Below, in pieces: positions 9,070 through 17,252 of a stretch of 64,000 bases of DNA (position 1 is its first letter; every line of letters starts with the position of its first letter). Location: assembly GCA_023388175.1 (NCBI GenBank), contig JAEWGT010000003.1:62001-126000 (forward strand), in the 5' to 3' direction. This DNA comes from Pseudomonadota bacterium (lineage in GTDB: Bacteria > Pseudomonadota > Alphaproteobacteria > Rhizobiales > Devosiaceae). The position numbers and the translations under genes are program-made. The notes under the pieces were generated by a model. The model was not told where the DNA came from. It ran no database searches and was given only the letters and a program-made list of their open reading frames with translations.

Positions 9070-9360
9070 ATGGCTGAAAAGATCGACGTTGAAAATGTAG
9101 GCCAGCCCGGCAAGACCTATCGGGTCGATGCCGCCAAGTTTGCGGCGATGAAAGACGCGGTGCTCGCCACCTTGCCCGGCGATGCCCCGGGCATGTCGGT
9201 CAGCGATCTTATCGCCGGGGTGAAACCCAAGCTGCCGCAGGATCTGTTCCCCGGCGGGGAAAAGGCGGGCTGGTGGGTGAAGGCTGTGCAGCTTGATTTG
9301 GAAGCCAAGAAAATCATCGCCCGGGCCGAAAAGCCGCCAGTGCGGCTTTACCGGTTATAG
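9070..9360 (+). CDS. Small conserved-looking protein of unknown function in nucleoside operon
   Basis: A 96-aa cytoplasmic protein starting 3 nt after the aldehyde dehydrogenase stop and ending 3 nt before deoA, so it is certainly co-transcribed. The sequence contains GKTYRVDAAKFAAMKDAVLATLP, DLIAGVKPKLPQDLFPGGEKAGWWVKAVQLDLEAKK and ends in RLYRL; the layout resembles a small winged-helix-like unit. It may belong to a DUF6958-type family, but I cannot confirm this. It has no catalytic motif that I can read. Confidence 0.75.
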   Translation: MAEKIDVENVGQPGKTYRVDAAKFAAMKDAVLATLPGDAPGMSVSDLIAGVKPKLPQDLFPGGEKAGWWVKAVQLDLEAKKIIARAEKPPVRLYRL

Positions 9361-9363
9361 GCC

Positions 9364-10683
9364 ATGGTCTTCCTCCCTCAAGAAGTGATCATCAGGAAGC
9401 GCAATGGCGCGGTCCTGTCATCCGACGAAATCGCCCAGTTCATCGCCGGATTTGCCAGGGGCACTGTGTCCCACGCGCAGGCCGCCGCCTTTGCCATGGC
9501 GGTCTATTTCAACGACATGTCCATGGACGAGCGCGTGGCGTTGACCAAGGCCATGCGCGACAGCGGCAATGTGCTCGATTGGTCCGATCTCGATGGTCCT
9601 GTGGCCGACAAGCATTCGACCGGCGGGGTGGGCGACAATGTCAGCCTGATGCTGGCGCCTATCCTGGCGGCGCTCGACATTTACGTGCCGATGATCTCGG
9701 GGCGGGGTCTCGGCCATACGGGAGGAACGCTCGACAAGTTCGACGCCATTCCCGGCTATCAGACCAGTCCTGACAATGCCCTCTTCCGCAAGGTGGTCAA
9801 ACAGGCCGGCTGCGCCATTATCGGGCAGACTGCGGGCCTCGCCCCCGCCGACAAGACGCTCTACGCGATCCGCGACGTCACCGGCACGGTTGAATCCATT
9901 TCCCTGATCACCGCCTCCATTCTCTCCAAAAAACTGGCGGCGGGTCTGGATGCGCTGATCCTTGATGTGAAGACCGGCTCAGGCGCTTTCATGCCGACGC
10001 TGGAACAGTCTCAGAACCTTGCCGAGAGCCTGGTCACCGTGGCCAATGGCGCAGGGCTGAAGACCAGCGCGCTGATCACCGATATGAACGAGCCGCTGGC
10101 CAGCGCGGCCGGCAATGGGCTCGAAGTCCGCAATGCTGTCGATTTTCTGACCGGTGCGCATCAGGATGCACGGCTGAAAGAAGTGACCCTGGCGCTTTGC
10201 GCCGAACTGGTGGTGATGAGCGGCAAGGCGACTTCGCCCGAACATGCCCGTGCCCAGGTGGAAAGCGCTCTGGATTCGGGAAAGGCCGCCGAGCATTTTG
10301 GCCTTATGGTCAAGGCTCTGGGCGGTCCGTCCGATTTCATCGCAAACATGGACGCGCACCTCGCGCCCGCCCCGATCATCCGCGATGTCTTTGCACAAGG
10401 GCAGGGGACAGTGTCTGCCATCGATACCCGCGGCGTCGGCATGGCCGTGGTGGCGCTGGGCGGCGGGCGGGCGACACCCACCGACACCATTGACCACAGG
10501 GTCGGTTTTGACCGGCTGGTGGGGTTGGGAACAACCGTAGATGCGCGCACGCCCATTGCCCGTATTCATGCCGCCGACGCAGCAAGCGCGGAGGATGCCG
10601 AAGCGCGGTTGCGGGCGGCCTATGCCTTTGGCGATGCCGCGCCGAACAATACGCTCATTGCCGGGCGGGTCGGGGCGAGTTAG
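9364..10683 (+). CDS. deoA: Thymidine phosphorylase
   Basis: Phosphorolysis of thymidine/deoxyuridine to the base plus 2-deoxyribose-1-phosphate. Length 439 aa is standard. Phosphate-binding motif DKHSTGGVGDNVSLMLAPI (near residue 83) and the family signature SGRGLGHTGGTLDKFDAIPGY are intact, as is ALILDVKTGSGAFM. It follows the 96-aa gene with a 3-nt gap. Its product is isomerised by deoB, which lies 137 nt downstream across a pair of palindromes. Confidence 0.95.
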   Translation: MVFLPQEVIIRKRNGAVLSSDEIAQFIAGFARGTVSHAQAAAFAMAVYFNDMSMDERVALTKAMRDSGNVLDWSDLDGPVADKHSTGGVGDNVSLMLAPILAALDIYVPMISGRGLGHTGGTLDKFDAIPGYQTSPDNALFRKVVKQAGCAIIGQTAGLAPADKTLYAIRDVTGTVESISLITASILSKKLAAGLDALILDVKTGSGAFMPTLEQSQNLAESLVTVANGAGLKTSALITDMNEPLASAAGNGLEVRNAVDFLTGAHQDARLKEVTLALCAELVVMSGKATSPEHARAQVESALDSGKAAEHFGLMVKALGGPSDFIANMDAHLAPAPIIRDVFAQGQGTVSAIDTRGVGMAVVALGGGRATPTDTIDHRVGFDRLVGLGTTVDARTPIARIHAADAASAEDAEARLRAAYAFGDAAPNNTLIAGRVGAS

Positions 10684-10704
10684 GCACGATACCACCCCAC
10701 CGAC

Positions 10705-10783
10705 ATCACCCGGCTTGTCCGGGTGATCCATGCGATAGCGTTGCGCTTGCTGAAAGATGGATTGCCCGGATAAACCGGGCAAT
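10705..10783. repeat. Pair of rhizobial-type palindromes between deoA and deoB
   Basis: Two perfect 9-bp palindromes with 5-nt loops: atcacccgg/ccgggtgat (10705-10713, 10719-10727) and attgcccgg/ccgggcaat (10761-10769, 10775-10783). Their arms are near-identical to each other. Such REP-like units are common between genes in Hyphomicrobiales; they may stabilise mRNA ends or reduce read-through into deoB. Confidence 0.7.
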
Positions 10784-10820
10784 GACGACGAATTCGAACC
10801 TGGTGGAATAGGAGCCAGTC

Positions 10821-12038
10821 ATGCCCCGCGCCATTGTCTGCCTGCTCGATAGTGTCGGCATCGGCGGTGCGCCCGATGCCTCCGCCTATGGCGATGATGG
10901 CGCAAACACGGTCGGCCACATTGCCGAATGGGCTGCTGTGGGCAAGGCCGACAAGCCCGGTTTGCGCGCTGGTCCTTTGCATGTGCCGAACCTGGATTCC
11001 ATGGGGCTCGGTGCAGCGCTCGAACTGTCCACCGGCATCCTGCCCCCCGGCCTGTCCGGCACGCCCAGGGGCGGCCGTTTCGGCGTTGGCCGCGAAATCT
11101 CCAGGGGCAAGGATACGCCTTCCGGCCACTGGGAAATCGCCGGCGTGCCCGTGCCCTTCGACTGGGGCTATTTCCCCAAGACCGTTCCGGCCTTTCCGCC
11201 TGATCTGATCGCCGAATTTATCCGCCGCGCCGGCCTGCCCGGCATTTTGGGTGACAAGCACGCCTCGGGCACCGATATCATCACCGAACTGGGCGAGGAG
11301 CATATCCGGACCGGCAAGCCCATCTGCTACACCTCGGTGGACTCGGTGTTCCAGATCGCCGCCCACGAGAGCCATTTCGGGCTGGACCGGCTCTACGAAA
11401 TCTGCCGCATTGCCTTTGAGCTGACCGAGCCGCTCAAGATTGGCCGCGTCATTGCACGGCCCTTTATCGGCGAGGCCCGGGACAGCTTCAAACGCACCGG
11501 CAATCGCCGCGATTATGCGATGACGCCACCCGAGCCAACCCTGCTGGATCGCAATGCCGCAGCGGGCAATCAGGTCTTCGCCGTCGGCAAGATTTCCGAC
11601 ATTTATGCAGGGTCTGGCGTAACCCATAAGCTCAAGGGCACGGGTATCCCGCAGCTTTTCGACCGGACGCTGGAAGCCATGGAAATGGCCGGCGACCGGG
11701 CATTCATCATGACCAATTTCGTCGATTTCGATAGCGAATATGGTCACCGCCGCGACGTGCCCGGCTATGCAGCGGCCCTGGAACTGTTCGATTCCCGTCT
11801 GCCCGAGATTATAGCGGCCATGCGCCATGATGATCTTCTGGTGCTCACCGCCGACCACGGCAACGATCCGACCTGGCCGGGCACCGACCACACGCGCGAA
11901 CAGGTGCCGATCCTCGTCTTTTCCCCAGTCCTCAAGCCGGGGGAGATTGGCATTCGCTCCAGCTTCGCCGATATTGGGGAAAGTCTTGCCGCCTGGCTTG
12001 GGCTCGCCCCCGGCCGCCACGGCAAATCCTTCCTTTGA
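10821..12038 (+). CDS. deoB: Phosphopentomutase
   Basis: Interconverts (deoxy)ribose-1-phosphate and -5-phosphate, linking the phosphorylase to deoC. 405 aa, alkaline-phosphatase-superfamily fold with metal ligands in the N-terminal DSVGIGGAPDA, in FVDFDSEYGHRRD and in LTADHGNDPTWPGTDHTRE; the substrate loop is GKDTPSGHWE. All are intact. Ribosome site GGAG lies before the ATG. Its stop lies 24 nt before the start I chose for upp; a minor in-frame ATG of upp overlaps the stop. Confidence 0.95.
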   Translation: MPRAIVCLLDSVGIGGAPDASAYGDDGANTVGHIAEWAAVGKADKPGLRAGPLHVPNLDSMGLGAALELSTGILPPGLSGTPRGGRFGVGREISRGKDTPSGHWEIAGVPVPFDWGYFPKTVPAFPPDLIAEFIRRAGLPGILGDKHASGTDIITELGEEHIRTGKPICYTSVDSVFQIAAHESHFGLDRLYEICRIAFELTEPLKIGRVIARPFIGEARDSFKRTGNRRDYAMTPPEPTLLDRNAAAGNQVFAVGKISDIYAGSGVTHKLKGTGIPQLFDRTLEAMEMAGDRAFIMTNFVDFDSEYGHRRDVPGYAAALELFDSRLPEIIAAMRHDDLLVLTADHGNDPTWPGTDHTREQVPILVFSPVLKPGEIGIRSSFADIGESLAAWLGLAPGRHGKSFL

Positions 12039-12061
12039 TGATCCAAGCCGAGGTGATCGAG

Positions 12062-12703
12062 ATGAGCGCAAGTGCGGGTAATGTAACGGTCCTCGATCAT
12101 CCGCTGATCCAGCACAAGCTGACGATCATGCGCAACAAGGAAACCTCCATTGCCGGGTTCCGTCGCCTGCTGCGCGAAATCGCTCATCTCATGTGCTACG
12201 AGGTCACCCGCGATCTACAGTTGGAAATGATCGACATCGAGACGCCCATGGCGCCGATGAAGTCGCCGGCGATCAAGGGCAAGAAGCTGGTCTTCGCCTC
12301 CATCCTGCGTGCCGGCAACGGCCTGCTCGACGGCATGCTGGACCTGGTGCCCGCTGCCCGCGTTGCCCATATCGGCATGTATCGCGACCATGAAACGCTC
12401 GAACCGGTCGAATATTACTTCAAGGCGCCATCCAGCCTCGAAGGCCGGCTGATCATCGTGGTCGATCCGATGCTGGCCACTGCCAATTCCGCCACTGTCG
12501 CCATCGAAAAGCTCAAGCAGGTCGGGGCGACCGATATCCGCTTCTTGTGCCTGTTGGCTGCGCCCGAAGGCGTCAAGCACTTTACCGAAGTTCATCCGGA
12601 CGTGCCGGTCTATACCGCCGCCATCGACGATCACCTCAACGAGCACGGCTATATCGTGCCCGGTCTGGGCGATGCCGGCGACCGCATGTACGGAACACGG
12701 TGA
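12062..12703 (+). CDS. upp: Uracil phosphoribosyltransferase
   Basis: Salvages uracil with PRPP to UMP in the cytoplasm. From ATG 12062 (GAGGTGAT ends 5 nt upstream) it is 213 aa, the family's usual size; an in-frame ATG at 12035 would add nine residues. PRPP-binding motif VDPMLATANSATVA and the uracil-binding C-terminus GYIVPGLGDAGDRMYGT are present. As the last gene of the nucleoside operon it recovers the base released by deoA or uridine cleavage. Confidence 0.95.
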   Translation: MSASAGNVTVLDHPLIQHKLTIMRNKETSIAGFRRLLREIAHLMCYEVTRDLQLEMIDIETPMAPMKSPAIKGKKLVFASILRAGNGLLDGMLDLVPAARVAHIGMYRDHETLEPVEYYFKAPSSLEGRLIIVVDPMLATANSATVAIEKLKQVGATDIRFLCLLAAPEGVKHFTEVHPDVPVYTAAIDDHLNEHGYIVPGLGDAGDRMYGTR

Positions 12704-12750
12704 CGCCGTCACACGCGACGTCCGTCCATTCAGACTTAGAGATCAGATAA

Positions 12751-13146
12751 ATGGCCAAACTCGTGCATTCGATGATCCGCGTCATCGACGAAGCCCGTTC
12801 TGTCGCCTTCTATGAAAAGGCCTTTGGGCTGAAAACCGCCGACCGTCTCGACTTCGAGACGTTCACGCTCGTTTATATGACCGGGGACGAGGTGGGGTTC
12901 GAGCTCGAGCTGACCATCAACAAGGGCCGCACCGAGCCATATGATCCCGGTGACGGCTACGGCCATCTCGCCGTGGTGGTCGATGATGTTGCTGCTGAGC
13001 ATGCCCGCTTTACCGCTGAAGGACTGACCGTCGGCAAGCTGGTGGATTTCAAGAACGGCGAGGTGGTGGTGGCCAAATTTTTCTTCGCCACCGATCCCGA
13101 TGGATACAAGATCGAGGTCATCCAAAAGGGCGGCCGGTTCAGGTGA
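12751..13146 (+). CDS. Glyoxalase I-like VOC-family protein
   Basis: A 131-aa vicinal-oxygen-chelate protein with two beta-alpha-beta-beta-beta units. Candidate metal ligands are His6 (KLVHSMIRV), a Glu in FELELT, His in DGYGHLAVVV and Glu in GYKIEVIQ, in the order expected for lactoylglutathione lyase. The typical loop KAFGLK and the ending DPDGYKIEVIQK also fit GloA, so detoxification of methylglyoxal is the likely role. A different VOC specificity cannot be excluded. A hairpin (ggcagt/actgcc, 13174-13191) follows it. Confidence 0.8.
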   Translation: MAKLVHSMIRVIDEARSVAFYEKAFGLKTADRLDFETFTLVYMTGDEVGFELELTINKGRTEPYDPGDGYGHLAVVVDDVAAEHARFTAEGLTVGKLVDFKNGEVVVAKFFFATDPDGYKIEVIQKGGRFR

Positions 13147-13226
13147 GGTCTGCTCCCGGCAGAGAGGAACAACGGCAGTGAACCAACTGCCCCCCTGGCA
13201 GGTTCTCCATGAAAAGGAGAATTGCC

Positions 13227-13463
13227 ATGACACAAGTCCCTCCCACCATGCGCGAGCCCAAGGGCGATCATAACCGACGCCTGTCGCTTGGTCTCGAACC
13301 CGAGCGCTTTGCCGCACTTGCCGGCATCACCACTGAAGATCTGCGCCGCTATGAGCTGACGAGCCCCGACGAGGAATTCGACCTCGAAGTGGCTCGCAAG
13401 GTCGGCGAGACGCTGGACCGGCTCGAAACCAATCCGCCGCCGAGCCAGGCTGTCCGGAACTAG
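13227..13463 (+). CDS. Small HTH-like protein, unknown role
   Basis: 78 aa from ATG 13227, chosen because AAGGAG lies 7 nt upstream; an earlier ATG at 13209 has no such site. The middle (LGLEPERFAALAGITTEDLRRYELTSPDEEFDLEVARKVGETLDRLE) looks like an Xre-type helix-turn-helix with a following helix, but the match is only by pattern. It ends tail to tail with the HAD gene: the tetranucleotide CTAG at 13460-13463 supplies both stop codons. Confidence 0.6.
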   Translation: MTQVPPTMREPKGDHNRRLSLGLEPERFAALAGITTEDLRRYELTSPDEEFDLEVARKVGETLDRLETNPPPSQAVRN

Positions 13464-14083
13464 GCCTTGGCCTTGAGGGGCAGGCCGAGCGCGATGAGGT
13501 CGGCGCGCAGGTGTACCGGGTCCTTGAAGTGGATGCCGTGCATGCCGAACTTGCGGGCAGCGACGATATTGGGCTCGCTGTCATCGATGAAAACGCAGCT
13601 TTCCGGCGCCATGCCATAGCGTTCGCAGAAGACGCGATAGATACGCGGATCAGGCTTGACCAGACCTTCGAGGCCCGAGACCACCACGCCGTCGAATTTT
13701 TCGAGAAATGGCCATTCGCCTAGGCAACTGACCCATTTCTCCCATGAGAAATTGGTGATGGCGAAGGTGGGGATGTCCTGTTCGATCAATTCGTTATGAA
13801 TGTCGATCGTGCCCTGGAAGAAGCCCTCGAAAGTTTCCTTCCAGCGCAGGTCGAAAGCCTGGATTTCCCGCCAGTATTTGGGAAAACGGGTGATGAGCTT
13901 GGCCACGCCCTCCGCATAGATCTCGCCCGCGTCGAATTCCAGATTCCAGTCGCCCGTGCAGATATTATGGTGGAACCACACAGCTTCTTCCTCTGTCTCG
14001 AACAGCTTGCGAAACAGGTAGAGCGGGTTCCAGTCAACGAAAACGCCGCCCAGATCGAAGACGGGGATGATGGTGTCGTTCAT
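13460..14083 (-). CDS. HAD-family hydrolase (haloacid dehalogenase-like phosphatase)
   Basis: 207 aa from the ATG at 14083; the frame could be extended upstream but the catalytic start MNDTIIPVFDLGGVFVDW fits here and an AGG lies before it. Motif I is DLGGVFVDW (second Asp replaced by Gly, as in YihX/HAD-IA members), motif II lies near ITNFSWE, motif III Lys in VKPDPRIY, and motif IV is VFIDDSEPNI. The cap domain is alpha-helical. The substrate is probably a small phosphate ester such as glucose-1-phosphate; this is a guess from family. Confidence 0.85.
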   Translation of the reverse strand: MNDTIIPVFDLGGVFVDWNPLYLFRKLFETEEEAVWFHHNICTGDWNLEFDAGEIYAEGVAKLITRFPKYWREIQAFDLRWKETFEGFFQGTIDIHNELIEQDIPTFAITNFSWEKWVSCLGEWPFLEKFDGVVVSGLEGLVKPDPRIYRVFCERYGMAPESCVFIDDSEPNIVAARKFGMHGIHFKDPVHLRADLIALGLPLKAKA

Positions 14084-14153
14084 GGAAACCTGCCGGATGG
14101 ATGAGTGGTCCGGCGCTTGTGCCACGGGTGGCCCGTCCGGGCAAGGCGCGCCC

Positions 14154-14729
14154 CTAATTGATGGTGATGGTGCCGCCAAACCGGGGCAGGTAGAAGCTCG
14201 ACCGGTAGAGACTGATGGGCTGGTTGAAGACCAGGCCGAACAGCGGCGTATAGGAATAAGAGGCCTCGGCAGCGATCACCATCTGACCTTTGGATATGTC
14301 GATCATCTCCTTGGGCAGCGGGAATACCGAACCCTGGGCGTGGGGCGTGGTTGCTGAATACTGCCCGTTCTGAAGCTGGCGTGACCAGACCACCCGCGCC
14401 ACCTCATCTTCCCCGACCGATATTGCCGTCACAACCTGCAGGACGGGTTCGGAGGAATAGGGGGTCATGATGCCGCTGGCGGCGCGGAAATAGTCCCGCA
14501 TCTGGCTGGTTGTCAGGCTCTTGTCGGCCCGCGCCACCAGATCGCCGACGGCGCCGGCAACCGATTGGACCTTTCTATCCATCGAGATCAGCGTACTGGC
14601 CTCGATGGCGCCGACATAGACGACGAGCATGATCGGCACGACCAGAGCAAATTCAACTACGGCCACGCCGCTTCTGGCATGGCGGAAGCGCTTGAGCGCC
14701 CGTAGCATATGTCGCGCCATTGCTATCAT
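14154..14729 (-). CDS. TadE-like pilus assembly pseudopilin (second of pair)
   Basis: A 191-aa protein with one N-terminal transmembrane helix in GVAVVEFALVVPIMLVVYVGAIEAS, containing the TadE core VEFALV with the Glu expected at position +5 of the hydrophobic segment. The rest is an exported domain. It probably sits in the inner membrane as a minor pseudopilin of the Tad machine. The ATG overlaps the stop of the gene upstream by one base (TGATG), so the two are translationally coupled. ATG 14720 is an alternative start. Confidence 0.8.
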   Translation of the reverse strand: MIAMARHMLRALKRFRHARSGVAVVEFALVVPIMLVVYVGAIEASTLISMDRKVQSVAGAVGDLVARADKSLTTSQMRDYFRAASGIMTPYSSEPVLQVVTAISVGEDEVARVVWSRQLQNGQYSATTPHAQGSVFPLPKEMIDISKGQMVIAAEASYSYTPLFGLVFNQPISLYRSSFYLPRFGGTITIN

Positions 14730-15289
14730 CAGAACGGCTCATTCTGAAAAACGGTGGCCACGCCCAGCAGACGGTTGCCATCGGCCAGATTGGCCATGCC
14801 GAGCGGACCAAGCTGCAGGATGATGGGATAGCGGTAGTGTGCCTGCACCATCACCACACTCTTGCCGGTCCCGGGAGCCCAGGCTTCGGGAACGGTCCAT
14901 GTGCAGTTTTCCGGGCAGGCCGGATTGACCGGAGCCACGAAATCCGTCGACTGGAAATTGGTGACTTCAACCACGCGCAGATGCAGGCCGCCGCAATCGG
15001 CATAGAGGCCGAAAAGCCGGTTGCATATCTGGCTGCGGAACGTGGTGAGGTTTCCGCCCGACAACTGGAGCTGGCCTGTTCTGATCTGGCGCGAGGCGTC
15101 CTGCACCGCGCTTTCAAGTACATGAGAGGCCAGGAACACCACCGAGGTTTGCAGAAGCCCGCCCACGATCAGGAAAAATGGCAGGGCCAGCAGCGCGAAC
15201 TCGACGGCGGTGGCCGCGCTGTCGTCGCGCCGCAGGGCGCGCCCGCGGGTTCCGAGATAAGCGGCAAATCTGGCGAAAGGATTGCTCAT
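14729..15289 (-). CDS. TadE-like pilus assembly pseudopilin (first of pair)
   Basis: 186 aa, with a TadE segment SAATAVEFALLALPFFLIVGGLLQ at residues 24-47 and a C-terminal exported domain carrying four or five cysteines (NRLFGLYADCGGLHL, NPACPENCTW), which suggest disulphides outside the cytoplasm. It is a paralogue of the gene that follows. Neither has the long von Willebrand-like domain of full TadG. An imperfect palindrome (gctaa/ttagc, 15333-15349) lies 44 nt upstream of its start. Confidence 0.8.
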   Translation of the reverse strand: MSNPFARFAAYLGTRGRALRRDDSAATAVEFALLALPFFLIVGGLLQTSVVFLASHVLESAVQDASRQIRTGQLQLSGGNLTTFRSQICNRLFGLYADCGGLHLRVVEVTNFQSTDFVAPVNPACPENCTWTVPEAWAPGTGKSVVMVQAHYRYPIILQLGPLGMANLADGNRLLGVATVFQNEPF

Positions 15290-15415
15290 GGCCCGCGCGT
15301 GGTTGCTTGCGGGGCAACACTAGTGCCTGAGCGCTAATCCCGGGTTAGCAGAAAGCCTGCAAAAGCATCGATCTGCTTCAGAGTAAATGAAGCCCTAATC
15401 GGCGCGCCGTGCGCC

Positions 15416-15859
15416 TTAATTGGTCGCCGACTGTATCATCTGGGAGGACGACAGCGTCTGGCCCGTAAAGCTGTTGTCGTCGCCCATCATTACCACAGGC
15501 TGGCAGATCGGGGCGCAGGCCAGCGTCGTGCGCGCCAGTCCCTGATAGACGGTCATCACGCCCGCCTGCATCTGGACGACTTCGATCAGCGTGTCGGCAA
15601 TGGGTTCGCCCCGCCCGTCCAGAACGATCAGATTGGTCTGGCCATAGCTCTTGCCGGTCAGAATAAGAGTCATCGGATCCTGAATGGTCACATCGGCCAC
15701 GCCGGGATTGCCAACGATCACGGTGGCGGCGGGAGCGCTGATGCGCAGCACGCGCGCCATGTTCACACTGACATTGATGGCCCCGCCATCCTGCGCCATG
15801 ACGGGCAGCGGCGCGAACAGGCTTGCGGCAAGCAGCAGGGCGGCGGCAACACGATACAT
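15416..15859 (-). CDS. Stand-alone secretin N-domain-like protein (CpaC/RcpA N-terminal type)
   Basis: 147 aa from ATG 15859 (GGAAG upstream), with a signal peptide ending at VMAQ. The body INVSVNMARVLRISAPAATVIVGNPGVADVTIQDPMTLILTGKSYGQTNLIVLD matches the first periplasmic domain of CpaC (compare NKSMIVDLPAGVAEVIVSQPNVA in the real cpaC here) but lacks the BON and secretin parts. A cysteine pair CAPIC lies in the tail. It is divergent from flp, and probably acts in the periplasm near the pilus secretin; its role is not established. Confidence 0.78.
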   Translation of the reverse strand: MYRVAAALLLAASLFAPLPVMAQDGGAINVSVNMARVLRISAPAATVIVGNPGVADVTIQDPMTLILTGKSYGQTNLIVLDGRGEPIADTLIEVVQMQAGVMTVYQGLARTTLACAPICQPVVMMGDDNSFTGQTLSSSQMIQSATN

Positions 15860-16239
15860 GGCAGGCTTCCGGAACTGGGATACGCTGCCCTGCATGATCG
15901 CCCCGAATGGTAAATACTTGGCAAACGTCTCGTTTTTCGGCCTGCCGCCGAGGCCTGCAAGTGCCCTGCCAGTAATCATTCGCCGCGGTGCAAGCTGATG
16001 GTGTGAATAGAAATATCCGCACTTCATTATGAAGGTTATTGGATGTGAAATCTGGCGCTTAGAATGCAATCGTCCTTTTTAACATATTGATTACTATGAA
16101 AAAAACGACGCACGAAGTTGTTGGGTCGTTCGCCGATTAACGCTATTTCAACAAGTGGGGGCTAGCTTCCGCTCATGTTCGATGTGTGACGTGTCCGACA
16201 GTGACGTCACTCGAGGACGTGTAAAAAAGGAGCCTGGGA
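15860..16239. promoter_or_regulatory. Divergent intergenic region between pilus genes, with flp promoter motif
   Basis: 380 nt with no gene, AT-richer than its surroundings from 16030 to 16150. It must hold promoters for the minus-strand pilus genes and for flp. At 16137-16155 is TTAACGCTATTTCAACAAG, which closely matches a segment upstream of cpaB (17148-17165). TTAA-N7-TCAA resembles the CtrA recognition pattern TTAA-N7-TTAA with one mismatch; CtrA control of pilin genes is known in Caulobacter, so this is a reasonable but unproven site. Confidence 0.45.
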
Positions 16240-16428
16240 ATGAACATTTTCGCACGTTTCGCGCAGGACGAGTCGGGCGCGACCGCAATCGAGTACGGCC
16301 TGATCGCCGCACTTATCTCCGTTGGCATCATCGTTGCCGCCACCACTCTGGGAGGCTCGCTTGGTGACCTCTTCAACAACATCGCCGATGAACTGGACGT
16401 TCCGTTCCCGACGACGACTGACGGCTAA
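16240..16428 (+). CDS. Flp-type major pilin
   Basis: 62-aa prepilin of the Tad/Flp (type IVc) pilus. The short leader MNIFARFAQDESG ends in Gly13 before ATAIEYGLIAALISV: Glu5 and Tyr6 of the mature part form the Flp motif, and processing by the CpaA peptidase encoded next is expected. A hydrophobic helix of about 22 residues follows, then a short tail. AAGGAG lies before the ATG. A strong terminator follows, so flp is expected to give an abundant short transcript with lower read-through into cpaA. Confidence 0.95.
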   Translation: MNIFARFAQDESGATAIEYGLIAALISVGIIVAATTLGGSLGDLFNNIADELDVPFPTTTDG

Positions 16429-16459
16429 TACGTCGGTCTGACCACATTGGCATTTGAAG

Positions 16460-16490
16460 GGGAGGGCGCCCGCGCCCTCCCTTTTTATTT
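16460..16490 (+). terminator. Rho-independent terminator after flp pilin gene
   Basis: Perfect 10-bp GC-rich arms (gggagggcgc 16460-16469, gcgccctccc 16472-16481) followed by TTTTTATTT. It lies 31 nt after the flp stop. Confidence 0.93.
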
Positions 16491-16550
16491 GACGTTTCTT
16501 AACGTCACGGGCCCATGCTGGGACCGACGACGACCAGAGGCTTGCCGATC

Positions 16551-17051
16551 ATGTCCACCATTGCGCTCCTGTTCTTTCCCCTGGCCATGGCCTTTGCGGC
16601 CTCCTCGGATCTGCTGACCATGCGCATCTCCAACAAGCTGGTTCTGCTGCTGGCTGCGGGCTTCGTGGCCATGGCGCTGCTGGTGGAACTGCCCTTGCAG
16701 CAATTTGCCATGCACGTCCTCTGCGCCTTCATCGTGCTCGTTGTGGCTTTTGCCATGTTCGCCATGCGCTGGATCGGCGGCGGCGACGCCAAGCTGGCGG
16801 CGGCCACCACGCTTTGGCTCGGCTTTGGGCTGACCTTGCCTTATCTCGTCTATACGGCGCTGCTGGGCGGTGCCCTGACGCTGCTCATTCTCATGCTGCG
16901 CCGTATGCCGCTCAATCCCGTTATCACGCGTTTCGCCTGGCTCAATCGGCTGCACGATCCCAAGCAGGGCGTGCCCTATGGTATTGCCATGGCCATTGCC
17001 GGCCTCATTACCTATTCCAACACCGCAATCTTCGAGCGCCTCGCCGCCTAG
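16551..17051 (+). CDS. cpaA: Prepilin peptidase (CpaA/TadV)
   Basis: Aspartyl membrane protease that cleaves the Flp pre-pilin. 166 aa from ATG 16551 (AGAGG upstream); ATG 16515 would add 12 polar residues. Catalytic aspartates are expected in SDLLTMRI (first) and in the GGGDAK motif IGGGDAKLAAA (second). Several transmembrane spans. It is the short form without the N-methylase domain, as is usual in Tad loci. Confidence 0.9.
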   Translation: MSTIALLFFPLAMAFAASSDLLTMRISNKLVLLLAAGFVAMALLVELPLQQFAMHVLCAFIVLVVAFAMFAMRWIGGGDAKLAAATTLWLGFGLTLPYLVYTALLGGALTLLILMLRRMPLNPVITRFAWLNRLHDPKQGVPYGIAMAIAGLITYSNTAIFERLAA

Positions 17052-17116
17052 GCAGCGTGTCATCACCTGATCTGCAGCGGGTGGGCGGCAGCGCATGCGC
17101 GCCGTTTTGCTGGCCT

Positions 17117-17165
17117 ATACTCGCAAAAAGCGAGTATTCATAAGTTGTTAACGCATTTTGAAAAG
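17117..17165 (+). promoter_or_regulatory. cpaB upstream region: perfect palindrome plus motif shared with flp promoter
   Basis: At 17117-17137 arms atactcgc and gcgagtat flank five A residues, a perfect 8-bp palindrome. At 17148-17165, TTAACGCATTTTGAAAAG resembles the flp upstream segment at 16137. A further TTAACTAAAACTTGA lies at 17172. The palindrome has no T-run, so it is better read as an operator than as a terminator for cpaA. Position suggests a separate promoter for cpaB and later genes. Confidence 0.5.
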
Positions 17166-17252
17166 CGCTGATTAACTAAAACTTGACCCTTTGATTTCAT
17201 ATTCGAGCCGGTGGAATTGGGCATATCGCCCTGCGTACAACCGGAGTAGGTC

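Noticed and set aside
13174..13191. Hairpin after the glyoxalase-like gene as a terminator
   Set aside because: The 6-bp stem is followed by a C-run, not T, so Rho-independent termination is not supported.
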